This document shows positions 1 to 10,700 of a DNA stretch of 64,000 nt, piece after piece. The notes under the pieces are model-generated. The model made no database searches. It was not told where the DNA came from and saw only the letters and a list, made by a program, of their open reading frames with translations. The position numbers and the translations under genes are program-made. Each line of letters begins with the position of its first letter. Position 1 is the stretch's first letter. This stretch comes from Rhynchopus sp. YZ270_cl-10. Its lineage: Eukaryota; Euglenozoa; Diplonemea; Diplonemida; Diplonemidae. The DNA lies in assembly GCA_964035575.1 (NCBI GenBank), contig OZ037886.1:1341480-1405479 (forward strand). Direction: 5' to 3'.

Positions 1-960
1 TCTTGACAAAAAAGGCTCAAAGGTGCAGAGGTCTGTTTAGCCTTACAGCAAATCCTTTAAAAAGGAAAGGCCTTGAGACATAACATAAGAGGGTTTTGAG
101 ACAGACAGAGGGGCTCAACAAATAAGACCTTCCAGGACCCAAGTTTTTTCTAGCCCACAGCAACATAGGTAGAAAGAACATGAGAGGAAGAAGGGACTTA
201 CCTGCATGTGAGATGAAGAGGGAAATAGGCAGAGGAGAAGGAGGGGCTTTTGCACTTCAGGGGTTCTTGATGGTCAGGGCTGGGTTTCTTCTAGGTGGAG
301 ATTCCCATGGGTAGACCGAAAAGAGAGAGAGTAGGTTGAAGTGGAAAAGTTTGGGAGGACAATAAAGACAATAAAGACAATAAAGACAATGTAAAACAGT
401 TGAAAAACAATGACAATAACATACAGACAGACCAAGTGATGACCTCCCATGCCTCAGGGGCAAGGATGTTCAGCTGGTTCTGGATTAGTTTCCTGAATCT
501 GGAGGGGGGGTGAGCGAATCATACAACCCTTCAGTATGGAAACGGAGTCTTGGGCAGGCCTGTGAAAAAGAGGAATAATGGAACAAAAGGACAAAGGTAG
601 ACAATATTAACAAGGGGGTGAATAAAATAAAATATAGAAAATATTAACAAACTAGACAAGGGGGTGAGGGGTGTGGATTAAAAATGGGGGTTGTGTTTTT
701 GAATTTTCTGTACAAAATTGGATCTGTGCACAGGGGGCATTACCCCTCTAACAGCAAGGGTAAAGTTGAAAATAAAGGAAAGGAAAGTGCTTCTTTGAGG
801 CACTATGACACTTTGACAATCTATTTTTTGAAAGTAAAGTAAAAAGAAGTGCATCCTGGTGGCACTTTGACACTGGCAGACATTCTATTCTATTGTGTCT
901 ACTGTTTCTATTCTAAATTCTAAAACACTGGCTGGGCGACCTCCTGGGAACACCTCACAC
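1..960. other. Non-coding, 3'-UTR-like sequence
   Basis: No convincing gene is visible. Positions 95-140 (GACAGACAG, AACAAATAAGACCT, CCAG) resemble 22,650-22,690, which lies beside the inverted copy of the element B 3' UTR. This stretch may therefore be a diverged 3' UTR of a B-like element on the minus strand. Four copies of ACAATAAAG lie near 358-392. The rest is AT-rich and unremarkable. Confidence 0.35.
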
Positions 961-1137
961 AAAAATCAAAATGATAAATGACAAAATAAAAATGGGGAAA
1001 ACCACGTTTTCGTACACATATTCTTTGCTTTGCTTTGCATTGTTTTGGTTTGCTTAGTTTGGTGTTGTTTTCTTTGTATCTCTTGTTTATTGAAAGTCCT
1101 CATCAACCGCGTCGACATCGATGGAGCAAGCCGCAGC

Positions 1138-1377
1138 ACAGGAAGTGGCAGACGGGTGGGCGGAGGGTGCGGTGTGGCCACTTCCTGTCTGGGCGTTCAT
1201 TGCTGCTGGTGCGGTGGAGGAGTCAGAGGTGGACTGTGCGGCGGCGATGGGGGACTCGTCATCGCTCTCCATCATCACCTCTGCGGCAGTGTAGCGTCGT
1301 CCGAAGGGGGATGTGGGCTCAGCAGAACAGGAAGTGGCAGACTGGTGGGCGGAGGGTGCTGTGTGGCCACTTCCTGT
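1138..1377 (+). repeat. Duplicated block with 12-base inverted repeat
   Basis: ACAGGAAGTGGC at 1138 pairs with GCCACTTCCTGT at 1177-1188. The same pair recurs at 1327 and 1366-1377. The 25-30 bases between the arms (GGTGGGCGGAGGGTGC) are also shared. This makes two direct copies of a hairpin block about 189 bases apart. Confidence 0.8.
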
Positions 1378-1684
1378 CTGCGATGTTGTAGTGGGTGCCG
1401 TGGTGGAATCGACCCCATCTGGGTCTCGCCCTCGAGATCCTGGATCCAAAGCCAGCGTCACCGTCACCGTAGGGTCCCAAAGATTCGCCAGCTGTCCACG
1501 TTGCTCCGAAGAGGCTTCGCTCCGCCACATCTTCTCCCGGTGCAGCAACCCCGCAACCCCACGCTCCAGCCTCCCTTCAACGAACCTGGGGCAGCTGATG
1601 CAACGCCACGAGGCAGACGTGCTCCGCTTCCTTTGCGAGGCTGGATACCTGGACGATGAAATTGAATCACTCATGCGCCATTGA
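1313..1684 (+). CDS. Partial LINE-like C-terminal zinc-finger segment
   Basis: This is the open reading frame at the 3' end of the truncated element. It has no proper start and should be read as the tail of a longer lost protein. It shows a CCHC-like finger and a C-terminal stretch rich in acidic and hydrophobic residues, ending at TGA (1682-1684). Base composition is far more GC-rich than the flanks, as in retrotransposons A-C. No similarity to the A-C C termini was noticed. Confidence 0.35.
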   Translation: MGSAEQEVADWWAEGAVWPLPVCDVVVGAVVESTPSGSRPRDPGSKASVTVTVGSQRFASCPRCSEEASLRHIFSRCSNPATPRSSLPSTNLGQLMQRHEADVLRFLCEAGYLDDEIESLMRH

Positions 1685-1743
1685 GTCACTGATGTGGCAC
1701 CGGCGTGATGACTTTTTAAACCTACCTTATCAAAATAAGAATC

Positions 1744-2009
1744 AAAAAAAAAAAAAAAAAAAAAAAAAAAACAGAAACAAAAACAAAAACAAAAACAAAA
1801 ACAAAAACAAAAACAAAAACAAAAACAAAAACAAAAACAAAAACAAAAACAAAAACAAAAACAAAAACAAAAACAAAAACAAAAACAAAAACAAAAACAA
1901 AAACAAAAACAAAAACAAAAACAAAAACAAAAACAAAAACAAAAACAAAAACAAAAACAAAAACAAAAACAAAAAAAAAAAAAAAAAAAAAAAAAACAAA
2001 AAAAAAAAA
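1744..2009 (+). repeat. Poly(A) and (ACAAAA)n tract
   Basis: About 27 A, then roughly 33 copies of ACAAAA, then about 40 mostly A bases. It directly follows the 3' UTR of the LINE-like fragment and is best read as its expanded tail. Confidence 0.95.
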
Positions 2010-2039
2010 CCCAAATTTTTAGCTTTTATATGGGGGCAT

Positions 2040-2283
2040 GTCCCCTTTTGTCGTCAGCCCAGAGTCAGTAGGCTCTGCCACACCTTGGGGAGAGGTGTGC
2101 GGACTGTGTCTCCAAGAGGAAAAGGGAAGCTGTCCCCCCTGCCCCGTCGCAGTGTGGAACCCCGCTAAGTAGCACAACAACAAAACTAAGCAAGAGGCAG
2201 TACCAGTGGCGCGGCTACCAATAACTACCGTGTAGTCAGCGTCACGCCTACCATGGTAGGTTACAGTGAAAAAAAAAAAAAAA
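2040..2283 (+). other. Possible short poly(A)-tailed element
   Basis: A GC-balanced stretch of about 230 bases ends in A15 (2269-2283), between an A-rich tract and AT-rich satellite. I see no clear tRNA A/B boxes and no ORF. It could be a SINE or a small retroelement remnant. Confidence 0.25.
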
Positions 2284-4011
2284 CACATACAAAATGACCT
2301 ACATAGCCGTAAAATGACCCAAATGTGCATATTCGGGTTGAAATTTCATTTTTTCGGAAAGTTATTTTTTCTCAACAATTACATGGGTGAGTTCCGAGTA
2401 CATTATGGGGTCGTAAGTTTTTATTCGAGCATCACACATTATGTAGAATAATTTATGCCATACAATGTTACCAAAAAAAGTCGATTTTTGGTCACTTTTT
2501 CAAAAATATGAAAATTCGATTTTTGGGTACTAGATAGGTCTTTCCGGTGCAAAAACGACCGTTAAATGGATTCTCCGGGGTCCTAAGGCCCCAAAAATCA
2601 CTTTTGGACACACGGGCAATATCCCAGTATACCCTAGGAAATTGGTGGGAACCCAAAAATTGGCCTCAAAATCCGACCAAAACCAAGGTTTCTGTAGAGG
2701 TACATGTGAACCTCATGTGTGTTCTGGAGACCCATTTTGTTTTTAAAAGTGAATCTAAATAGCCAATAATTTAAAACTCTTGTAGCGCATTCGGAATAGA
2801 GGGGGTATTCGCGAAAACCTGTGCGAAACATTTATCAATTCAGGTCTGACCCACATGGTCATGACCCCATATTTTGGGTGCGGAAAACACCCTATCTGTT
2901 GACCTACCGGCTTGTATGCCTGTATACCTGGTTGGGTCAACTTTTTGAAAATTTCCTGGGCCATATACCCTATTTGGGCCCCCTGAATCCATTGCGACAT
3001 CGTTTTTTCACATCCGAGTGAAAACTAATATATAGGATAACCCATGGGTATGGGTACCTCGCTCAATACCCCTAAAATCAGTGCTTTTGAAAATGACCCT
3101 ATGGAAAAATGTATCCAAAATATTGAAACATGTTCTCCTGGCATCTGCAACACGATATTTTGGGCCCCCTGGGCCCCGGGGGCCCTACGGGCCCCCATAT
3201 TCGCGAAAAGTTGGGCATTCCAGCTAGTGGGTCGGTACTGGGTATACAAACATCCCCCCAAAAAGTGAGATTTTGACCCCCCAAAAATGGCCATTTTTTT
3301 ACTCCCCGGGACCTTCTCAGGTGTGTATTCGGACCCTCTCGTGGTCTTAAACCGGATTTTTGGGGCCCCCACACCCTGGAATACCCCCCATAGTGTCGTT
3401 TTTTCACCCGCAGGGCCGATTTTTTAGAAAAAATTTGGTTTTTAAGGAACAACATTTACCCTGCGACACCTTGAAAAACAGGTGATTTTTGCCTTTTTCA
3501 GTTGTGTGTGTGCAGTGCCGCATTCCCCAGGCTTGGTGAAAGTTGTGCCTCAAATACCCCTATGTGGGTTGGAATAATCAAATAAAGATAAAATTTTGAG
3601 GCAGCCTGGGTGTAAAAATACCCCTAAAAAACACCCTAAAAATGGCTGTTTTTCGCCTATTTTTGGGGGTCGCCTGAGCTATTTTTTTTATTGTTTTGGC
3701 TTTTCCTGGGACCTGAAAATAGGGTCCTGGGCCCAATATGTCCCAATGAGGCCATTGGAATATCGATTTTTTCCAGATATGGGCCTCCTAGACCGAAATT
3801 TTTGATTTTGGTGTTGCAAAAATTTTCGAAAATCCTGAAAAGTGCCCAAAAACACGTAAAAACACGTGTTTCGGCACACCCTATCGGCCCCCAGCATTGC
3901 CCAGGATTGTTGCAAATTTTCCCTGCATGGGGGCCCTCCGGGCCCCCTGGACCCATTGCGACCCGATTGGTTCACATTCCTGGAAAATTTGGTCCCTAAG
4001 ACACATACGTG

Positions 4012-4320
4012 GTTACTGGGGGGGGGCGAATAAGAGATCAGGGGTGAATAAGAGATCAGGGCCGAATAAGAGATCAGGTTGAGATTTTGGGGGTATTTTT
4101 TTTTTTTTTTTTTTGCATGCGCCAGGGTTTTATCTTGAAATTTTTTTTTGAAATTTTACCCTGTCTACCCTGTCTGGCAAAAAAGTGGTCAAAATATTTC
4201 TTTTGCCTCCGGCGAAAATGTCTTTTTGCTTTTTTTCCCCCAAAATTTTTTTTTTATTTCTGGCTCGTCCGTTCGCCTAATAAGAGATGCCACATCTCTT
4301 ATTCGCCCCCCCCCAGTAAC
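4012..4320. mobile_element. 309 bp inverted-repeat (MITE-like) element
   Basis: The two ends are perfect 27-base inverted repeats (4012-4038 and 4294-4320): GTTACT, nine G, then CGAATAAGAGAT. The left end continues with three tandem copies of GAATAAGAGATCAGG. Next to the right end is a small palindrome TAAGAGATG-CCA-CATCTCTTA. No ORF. I could not find a clear target-site duplication, so it may be a foldback rather than a true DNA-transposon derivative. Confidence 0.7.
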
Positions 4321-4630
4321 ATACCCCTGAAAAACACCCTATTTTTGACCCTAAAAAACACCCTATTTTTGACCCTGAAAACATGATTTTAGCAAATAGG
4401 GCAACTAGTTTGGTGATCCAGCGACCGACTCATGGGCCCAGTATGTCCAACAGGGCCATATGTTTGGTAAATTTTACCGGGGGCAAGGGGATGTACAAAA
4501 AAAAAGTGGATTTTTTACCTTAAAAAAATGGCCAAAAATAGGCCAAAAATGGCCATTTTTCGGCCATGTTGCCATGTGACCCCCACAGCAACCCTATATA
4601 GACCCCCAAAAACCTAATATTTTTTTCCCA

Positions 4631-4673
4631 GCGATGTGTCCTGGGGGCCCTTCGGGCCCCCAGGACACATCGC
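4631..4673. repeat. Perfect 20-bp stem hairpin
   Basis: GCGATGTGTCCTGGGGGCCC at 4631-4650 pairs with its exact complement at 4654-4673 across a TTC loop. A second hairpin follows at 4687-4717 (CAAAAAGCTGGCCC, loop TAC) with one mismatch. Confidence 0.9.
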
Positions 4674-5682
4674 AACCCCGTTTTTTCAAAAAGCTGGCCC
4701 TACGGGCCAACTTTTTGAGGTGGCCTGTAGGGTGACCCCTTCAAAAAGCTGGAACCCGGATTTTGGGGTCAGGGGTCCCTTTATGCACTTTTATGTAAAG
4801 TTGTAATTGAAAAAACATGAGATCTGGATAAAAGTTTTGACTGTACCTGTGGAAGGTGGGATTTTGCCTGTGTTTTGACTTTTTTTTTCAGTAAATAAAC
4901 TTCTACTCATCTCCGGAGGCCGTCCGAGGTCGCAATTAACTCATTTTGACAATTTAGGGCCATATACCGCCCGTTTTTTCAAAAAGTTGAAAATTTTGGC
5001 CCCCAGGATTGGGTACAGCGTGTACTGAACCCTGATTTTCGAAAAATCTCAACTTTTGAAATTCGTCACTTATGGCAGCATGTATCTGACACCCAATTTT
5101 GACTTTTCCGGTGAATCCATTCTGGTGCATATACACTATCTGGCACCCCTGAGTCCATTGCGGGGTCGTTTTTTCAAAAGGTCGACCGGACTAATACCTA
5201 ATATGACCCTGGGTATAGCGTACCGTCTCAGAAACACCCCAAAATCAGTGTTATTGAAGGGTTGTCACAGCTAAAATCGATGAAAAAATGTCAAAATCAC
5301 TTTCCCGTGACCCAATAGCGTGAAATATGGCCCATGTGGGCCCCCAGGACCTATAACACCCCCAATCGGTCGATTCCATGCATATTTCACACCCCCAGAT
5401 ATATGTGCCCATGGGGTGCCAGACCCCAAAATCATGATTTTTTCATGATTTTTGGCCCGATGCACTGACCTGCAGGGCCATACCGTCTACCGGGGCAACC
5501 ATATTTTTGAAAAATCGGCCTTGCATCGGGCCCAGTATGTCCCACAGGGAATGTTGCCCCAGATTCAGGTCCCCGCACAAGCCAGACCAATATTTTAAAA
5601 TCGATTTTTTTGAAAAAAATATTTTTGAAAAAAAATCGTGATTTTTGGGATTTTGGTGATTTTTACAGTTTTGCACACCCTG

Positions 5683-6093
5683 AAAATCGATTTTTTCGGC
5701 TCCTCCGGTGAAATATCGACATAATTTAGGTATGTTATGTGCATAATATACCCATTAGAGCCCATTCAAGTCACATTCCGACCATTTTTCGTGAAAAAAT
5801 GCAACTTTTTGTCACCGTGACCCCCAAAAATGACGATTTTTTGGTCGATTTTTTCGGCCAAAAATTTCGTACCACAGGGCCATACCATATACTGGGATTA
5901 TCAACTTTTTGAAAATACGGCCTGGTATTCGGGTGTATATGTCCCATGGGGCCCATAGTAACCTTACTGGGTCATGCCCAAAGCCAATCTTAATAGTAAA
6001 ATTCGATTTTCTGTGAAAAATATTTTCACCAAAAAATCGTCATTTTTCCGATTTTCGTCATTTTTACAGTTTTGCACACCCTGAAAATCGATT
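5683..6093. repeat. About 400-bp satellite unit
   Basis: Nearly identical to 15,414-16,083. It begins at the box CGATTTTTTCGGCTCC and includes TTAGGTATGTTATGTGCATA. A partial copy at 6810-6890 ends exactly where the poly(A) tail of element A begins. Confidence 0.85.
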
Positions 6094-6809
6094 TGGTGAC
6101 GGGCTAAAAAACCTGTCGTTCTTGTGTGACACCTCCATGGAAACGTGATGAGGACCTCTCTTTTTTTACAGGTGGTTTTTTTTTGTATGCACCTCACGCA
6201 CTGGGCAGGTGGTCCGCTATTCGCTTCCCACGGGGCGCTCGCGTGCGCGCTTCGCGCGCCCGCTCGCGGTAACGTGTACAAAAAAACTTCACTTGTGCCT
6301 TCATGAACTGGCTTTTCAGGTGAAAAGTGGCCTGGTAAAAAGAGGTGTTTTTGTGGTAAACGCAAGATGGTCAAAAGAGTGATCTGACCATATTCCCCAG
6401 GTATAACTGGTACTCAAAAAGTTCATTAACGAAGGAATCTTGCACTTTTGACCATCACATATTACATGTGTTTTTTCAGGTTTTTCAATGCACTTTCCTG
6501 TGCTGGGAAGCATGCCACAAGTGTCATGTTTTACAAGGTAAAAATGACCAAAAAAGCTGATTTTTGGCCGAATGCCACATGTCATTTGGCAGTCCATTTT
6601 CTGAACACGACTGAAAAAAAATTTTTTTTTGGGCCTCAATACCCCCAAACAACACGTTAAGCCCAAAAAATTCACTTTTGGAAGAGCAACTATTTATTTA
6701 AAAAAATCGATTTTTTGGTCAAATCCCCCTGGATGGTGAGGGTGTGTGGGGGTGTGTTGTGGAGGGGTGGCACACATCTCTTTAGTAAAGACTAAAAAAC
6801 TAAGGTTTT
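6094..6809. other. Non-coding satellite-like stretch
   Basis: No gene recognised. It contains a GC-rich, CpG-dense segment (6225-6265) and the phrase GAAGGAATCTTGCACTTTTG (6433), which recurs in diverged form near 58,744 and 59,092. Confidence 0.5.
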
Positions 6810-6914
6810 TTAGGATTTTTTCGACTCCGCCGGTGAAATATCGACATAATTTAGGTATGTTATGTGCATAATATACCCATTAGAGCCCATTTTTTTTTTT
6901 TTTTTTTTTTTTTT

Positions 6915-6942
6915 GGTGTTGTTCAACTTAGCCCTAGGCTCG
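6915..6942 (-). promoter_or_regulatory. Conserved 3' terminus of elements A and B
   Basis: On the minus strand this reads CGAGCCTAGGGCTAAGTTGA..., ending AACAACACC before the A tail. The same 28 bases precede the A tract at 41,859-41,886. As in R2-like elements, a conserved 3' end is the likely recognition site for the element's own RT; that role is inferred. Confidence 0.6.
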
Positions 6943-7736
6943 ACTTTTTTTGTTCCACATCAAACTGGACAGGGCAAGGGGGGTACGTTTATAATGCACA
7001 TGAAAGGCGCTTGGTCCGAGCGAAGCGAGGGCCAAAAGTCTTACAATCAGTACATGTGCCGGTTTAGTTAGAACGAGGCACAAAAGTGAATTAAACGAGG
7101 GAGATATTTGTCATCAGCATGTCGCCCTATTATGTATCGTTGTTTGCCGAGCGAAGCGAGGCATACAACTATATTTAGCTCTATGACAATTTGGGATAAA
7201 GGAGGGGTGAACATTAACACGGGAGAGGCAGGGGAGAATATAGACTGTCCAGTCTGTGTGGTTTTGCTGTATTTCCAGTATTGGTGCCCAGCTGGTTCTG
7301 GAGGGGAGGAAGGGGCGGGATGGGGCTTTCATTTTACAATACGAAGTTCCTTTCTTGTTACTTTTGTTTTGTCTCTTGTAGTCTTTTTTGTTTGGATGAT
7401 TAACGCCAGTAGCGACCCCCCATGGAACTCGTAGGGGATGGGGTGGGGGAAAAAATCTCCGTCGCTTACTCCTAGGCCGACGCCCACAGACAAACCGCCT
7501 CCTTGGCTTACTCCTGACGTTTTCTGTGAGGGGGAAGATTTGGAATTTACATACAAGGGGCTTGACACCAGGGGGATTACACACATGTATCTAATGGGAG
7601 GGGTTGGGGGTAAAAAGGAAACAGGGAACTAAACAGGTGTTGCTACACACAAAAGTTGGGGTGGGGGAAAATAACAGAGAAGGGAAGGGCAACAGTGCCC
7701 ACATAAACCACAATCACAACCAATCGCGAGGCCCTT

Positions 7737-10700
7737 CTATTTGAAGGTCGCCTCCATCATCAGCACCAGGACCGCCCTAAGCGCCCCGTACTGACTCGTC
7801 TGCCGTCCTCCGACGCGCCCCAGCTCCTCCCGCTGATCCCACCACGCGTCCAGCGCCTCGTACGCCACCTCCGGTGCCAAGGGAGTCATTCCCTCTCGCC
7901 TGGTCCCTCCCCTGGGGAAGAAGCAGTCCGCCCACTCTTCGACATTTCTCGGCACCCTGTCCCCTTCCTTCTGGCTGTGTGGGACTAACCCTTTCGCCTC
8001 CACATCCGACCCTCGCGAGATAGGGGGAGAAGGCCGCCTTGCTGTGGTCTCCGCAGACCTGTCCTCCACTACACCGGAGCGACGAGTGTGGTTCCCCTGC
8101 GCCCGCCGCGAAGTCCCAAGGGTGGTCAGCTTCGTCCTTCTTTCCGCGTGGGACTTAGCCGTCCATCCACCAGTCTTCGCTGAACCCAAGTGGTGGTCAC
8201 CAGTCAGAGCTGTTGGTGTGGTGTTGTAGCTCTGCTCTGATGGCCCCCAGACGAAGGATTCTGCTGCGGTTGCGGTGTTGTTGTCCATGGTGGTGTCGTG
8301 GTCGGCGCAGTCGGCGGAATCCTCCTCATCCATAACCTCCTCCTTCACCTCCGTTGCCGCGTCCTGTGGGGGAGCTGGGTTGCTGTTGTAGTAGCTACCT
8401 CCCACTGTCTGCGATGTTGTCGGCTGAACTGGCTGAACTGGCTGAACTGGCTTTGCCCTAAGCACACACTTTGCGTTGGCGCTCCCACATCCCTCACACC
8501 ATGTGCGCTCGCAGGAACTACAAAACCAGTGGGGGACACTACATTCGGTGATGAGTGCGCAGTTTTCGCACGTGAGCAATTCCCCCTGTCTCCCCGGGCG
8601 CTCCTCCATCCGTGACAGCGCTCCGGTGCTGTGGCACTGCATCTCTGGAAGGGGGGTGTCGGGGGCAAGGCTTCGCAGATATGCAAACGTGTTGTCTGTC
8701 ATGCATAACGGCGAGAAGTGGCCAGCCTCGTGAGCTCCTGTGTGCAGCACTGCTACGGCCCCGTTCGACTTGCTGGCTGGTCTATGGATGTGCACCTTAG
8801 AGTCCGATGACACGACCGCCACAATGACTACCTGCAAAGCCCGTGCCAGACCCGCCAGTGCTGTCTGGTCCGCCCACGACCTGCGATCCCTGTTCCCTGC
8901 CAGGCTCATCCATCGCACCCAGGTCGCGAGGTCGGGCATCGCATTTCTCGCCAGGTCAGCATCTCTCTTCACTCTCTCCACCGCCAGGGACCGAAGGGTC
9001 GACGATGTCACCACCTTCCAGCTCCGCACTGACCAGCACACTGCGTCGAACGCACAGTCTCCTACTCGGAACGGCACGGGCACCTGCGGTCGGGACAGCC
9101 CCCACTTCACCAAGTTGGCCTCCAGTTCGCTGTGGGGGGTTGGGTCCTGTGCTGCTGTCTCTGGCGCCGTTTCCTTCTCGTTGCCTGTCTCCGGCTCCTC
9201 CTCCGCACTCACCCTGATGTCTCCCTGGTGGTCGTCTGTCACTTCCAGGTTAGGTAGATGGTCGGGGGGCAAGCGTATCAAGTCCCCCTCTTCCGGGTCG
9301 ACGGTGGGATCTAAGTCCACACGCTCTCGCAGAGGACCCCTCAGGCAACCAGTCAGAGACCCTCGATCTGTCGCGGCCTTCCCGATCTGTCGCTGCAGCG
9401 TCGTCCCTAGCCCCCAATTCCACCTCTGTGACATCTCCACTCTGTTCCCAAGCTTCCTGTCCGCTGCGAAACGGAGCATCTGCTGCCATATCGACGCCGC
9501 CGCGGGTCCCAGACCTCCTGTGGTCTCCAGGGCGAAGGGTGTGAACGCCAGCCGCTCCGCCGCACACGCGTCACCATGCTTCTTCCTCTTGGCAGTTTCC
9601 GCCTTCGTCGCCGCGTACCCCTTCGCGACTGCGGCACCCTGCACCATCGACGCTGACGTCGGCGTCCACACAGTCACATCGATAGCTCGTCCTCTCGACT
9701 CCCCGACCCCTGTGGACAGCAGAATGTCAGCGGGCTTGTTGTTGCCCAGGATGAGGTGGTTGGGTTCCAGGATGGGGCTCAGACCTGCCTCATTTGCTGC
9801 TCCATACACATAATCGCGTACTGAGTTATGTCGCAGTATACGATGCCCACCCATTCTGCAGGCGAAGATGTGGTCCCCCCTGGTGTCCATGGGCTGGTTG
9901 CATTGCCTGCATGAGACACCCTCCGCGTATATGGGGAGGTGGAGGCGGAGTCTGGCTGCGGCCTTGAATGCAATCGGAGGGATGTAGTGCTCCCAGGTGG
10001 GGGGTGCAGTAAGCCAGGACCCTGCTTGGGGGAGGGCCAGAGAATTGAGACGCGCCTTGTCGTACGCATCACCCTTGACGAAGAGGTCCCGCAATTGTTC
10101 CTCCAGGATCCCTGCAGACAGATCACGTTGACGCAGGGGGACGGCTGGCTGCAGCTTGGGGTCAATCCTAGCACCTTCAGCCACTTGCTCGTTGTACAGC
10201 GTTGCCGTCCGTTCCCATCCTTCGGCGTCCCAGGTGAAGCTGGGGTCCAGTTCGGTGCACAGTTGGTGCAGGCCGCTCCTTGCTCCCATGGCTGCTGCAG
10301 TCCAGTGGTCGCGGATGCGGCGCACGCCCATGCCCCCTACCCTACATGGCAGTGCGGCCTGTCTCCGTGCTTCTTCCGGCAGGCCTCCATCCTCATCACC
10401 AAAAAGCGCGGCCAGGGCGGCGTCTACCTCCTTGTCGTACTGGCTGAGGTACTTGTGGGTGCACGCGTGACCAATGGCTCTCATGTAGAAAACCATGCGT
10501 GCAAACCCCTCGCACTGACGGAGTAATGTCAGTCCAGCCTGCGAGTCAGACACCTTCTGCAGCAGACGCAGTTGCACCGCGAATTCCTCCACCTTCTTCT
10601 CCATGTACGCTTCGCAGTACTCGTCGTCCCCGATTGGCGCCCCCAGGAACGCAAAGCCTCCATACTTCACGCTCATCACTTTTCCTTCACAGGCTGAGCA

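Larger units (their letters stand above)
1110..1770 (+). mobile_element. 3' end of a LINE-like retroelement with poly(A) tail
   Basis: A GC-rich segment is open in the plus frame that ends at the stop at 1684. Its last residues contain a C-x2-C...H-x4-C zinc-binding pattern (CPRCSEEASLRHIFSRC, about 1493-1545) and a Leu/Glu-rich tail. Such fingers are common at the C terminus of LINE polyproteins behind the reverse transcriptase. About 55 bases of 3' UTR follow, then a long A tract. No RT is present, so the copy looks 5'-truncated. A 56-base block carrying a 12-base inverted repeat occurs twice inside it. Family unknown. Confidence 0.45.
2284..6890. repeat. Diverged AT-rich satellite region with GC hairpins
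   Basis: No gene. The DNA is made of diverged copies of long units. The box GGCCCARTATGTCCMA recurs at 3730, 4435 and 5529, and again at 59,407. Sequences like CATTGCGACMYCGTTTTTTCA recur near 2989, 3953, 4668 and 5156. The hairpin GGGGGCCCTNCGGGCCCCC recurs three times. Short ORFs here are shadows of the repeats. The same kind of DNA reappears at 15.4-16.1, 21.1-21.9 and 58.6-59.7 kb. Confidence 0.7.

Noticed and set aside
2040-2283. tRNA-derived SINE
   Set aside because: No recognisable A and B boxes; kept only as a possible poly(A)-tailed element.
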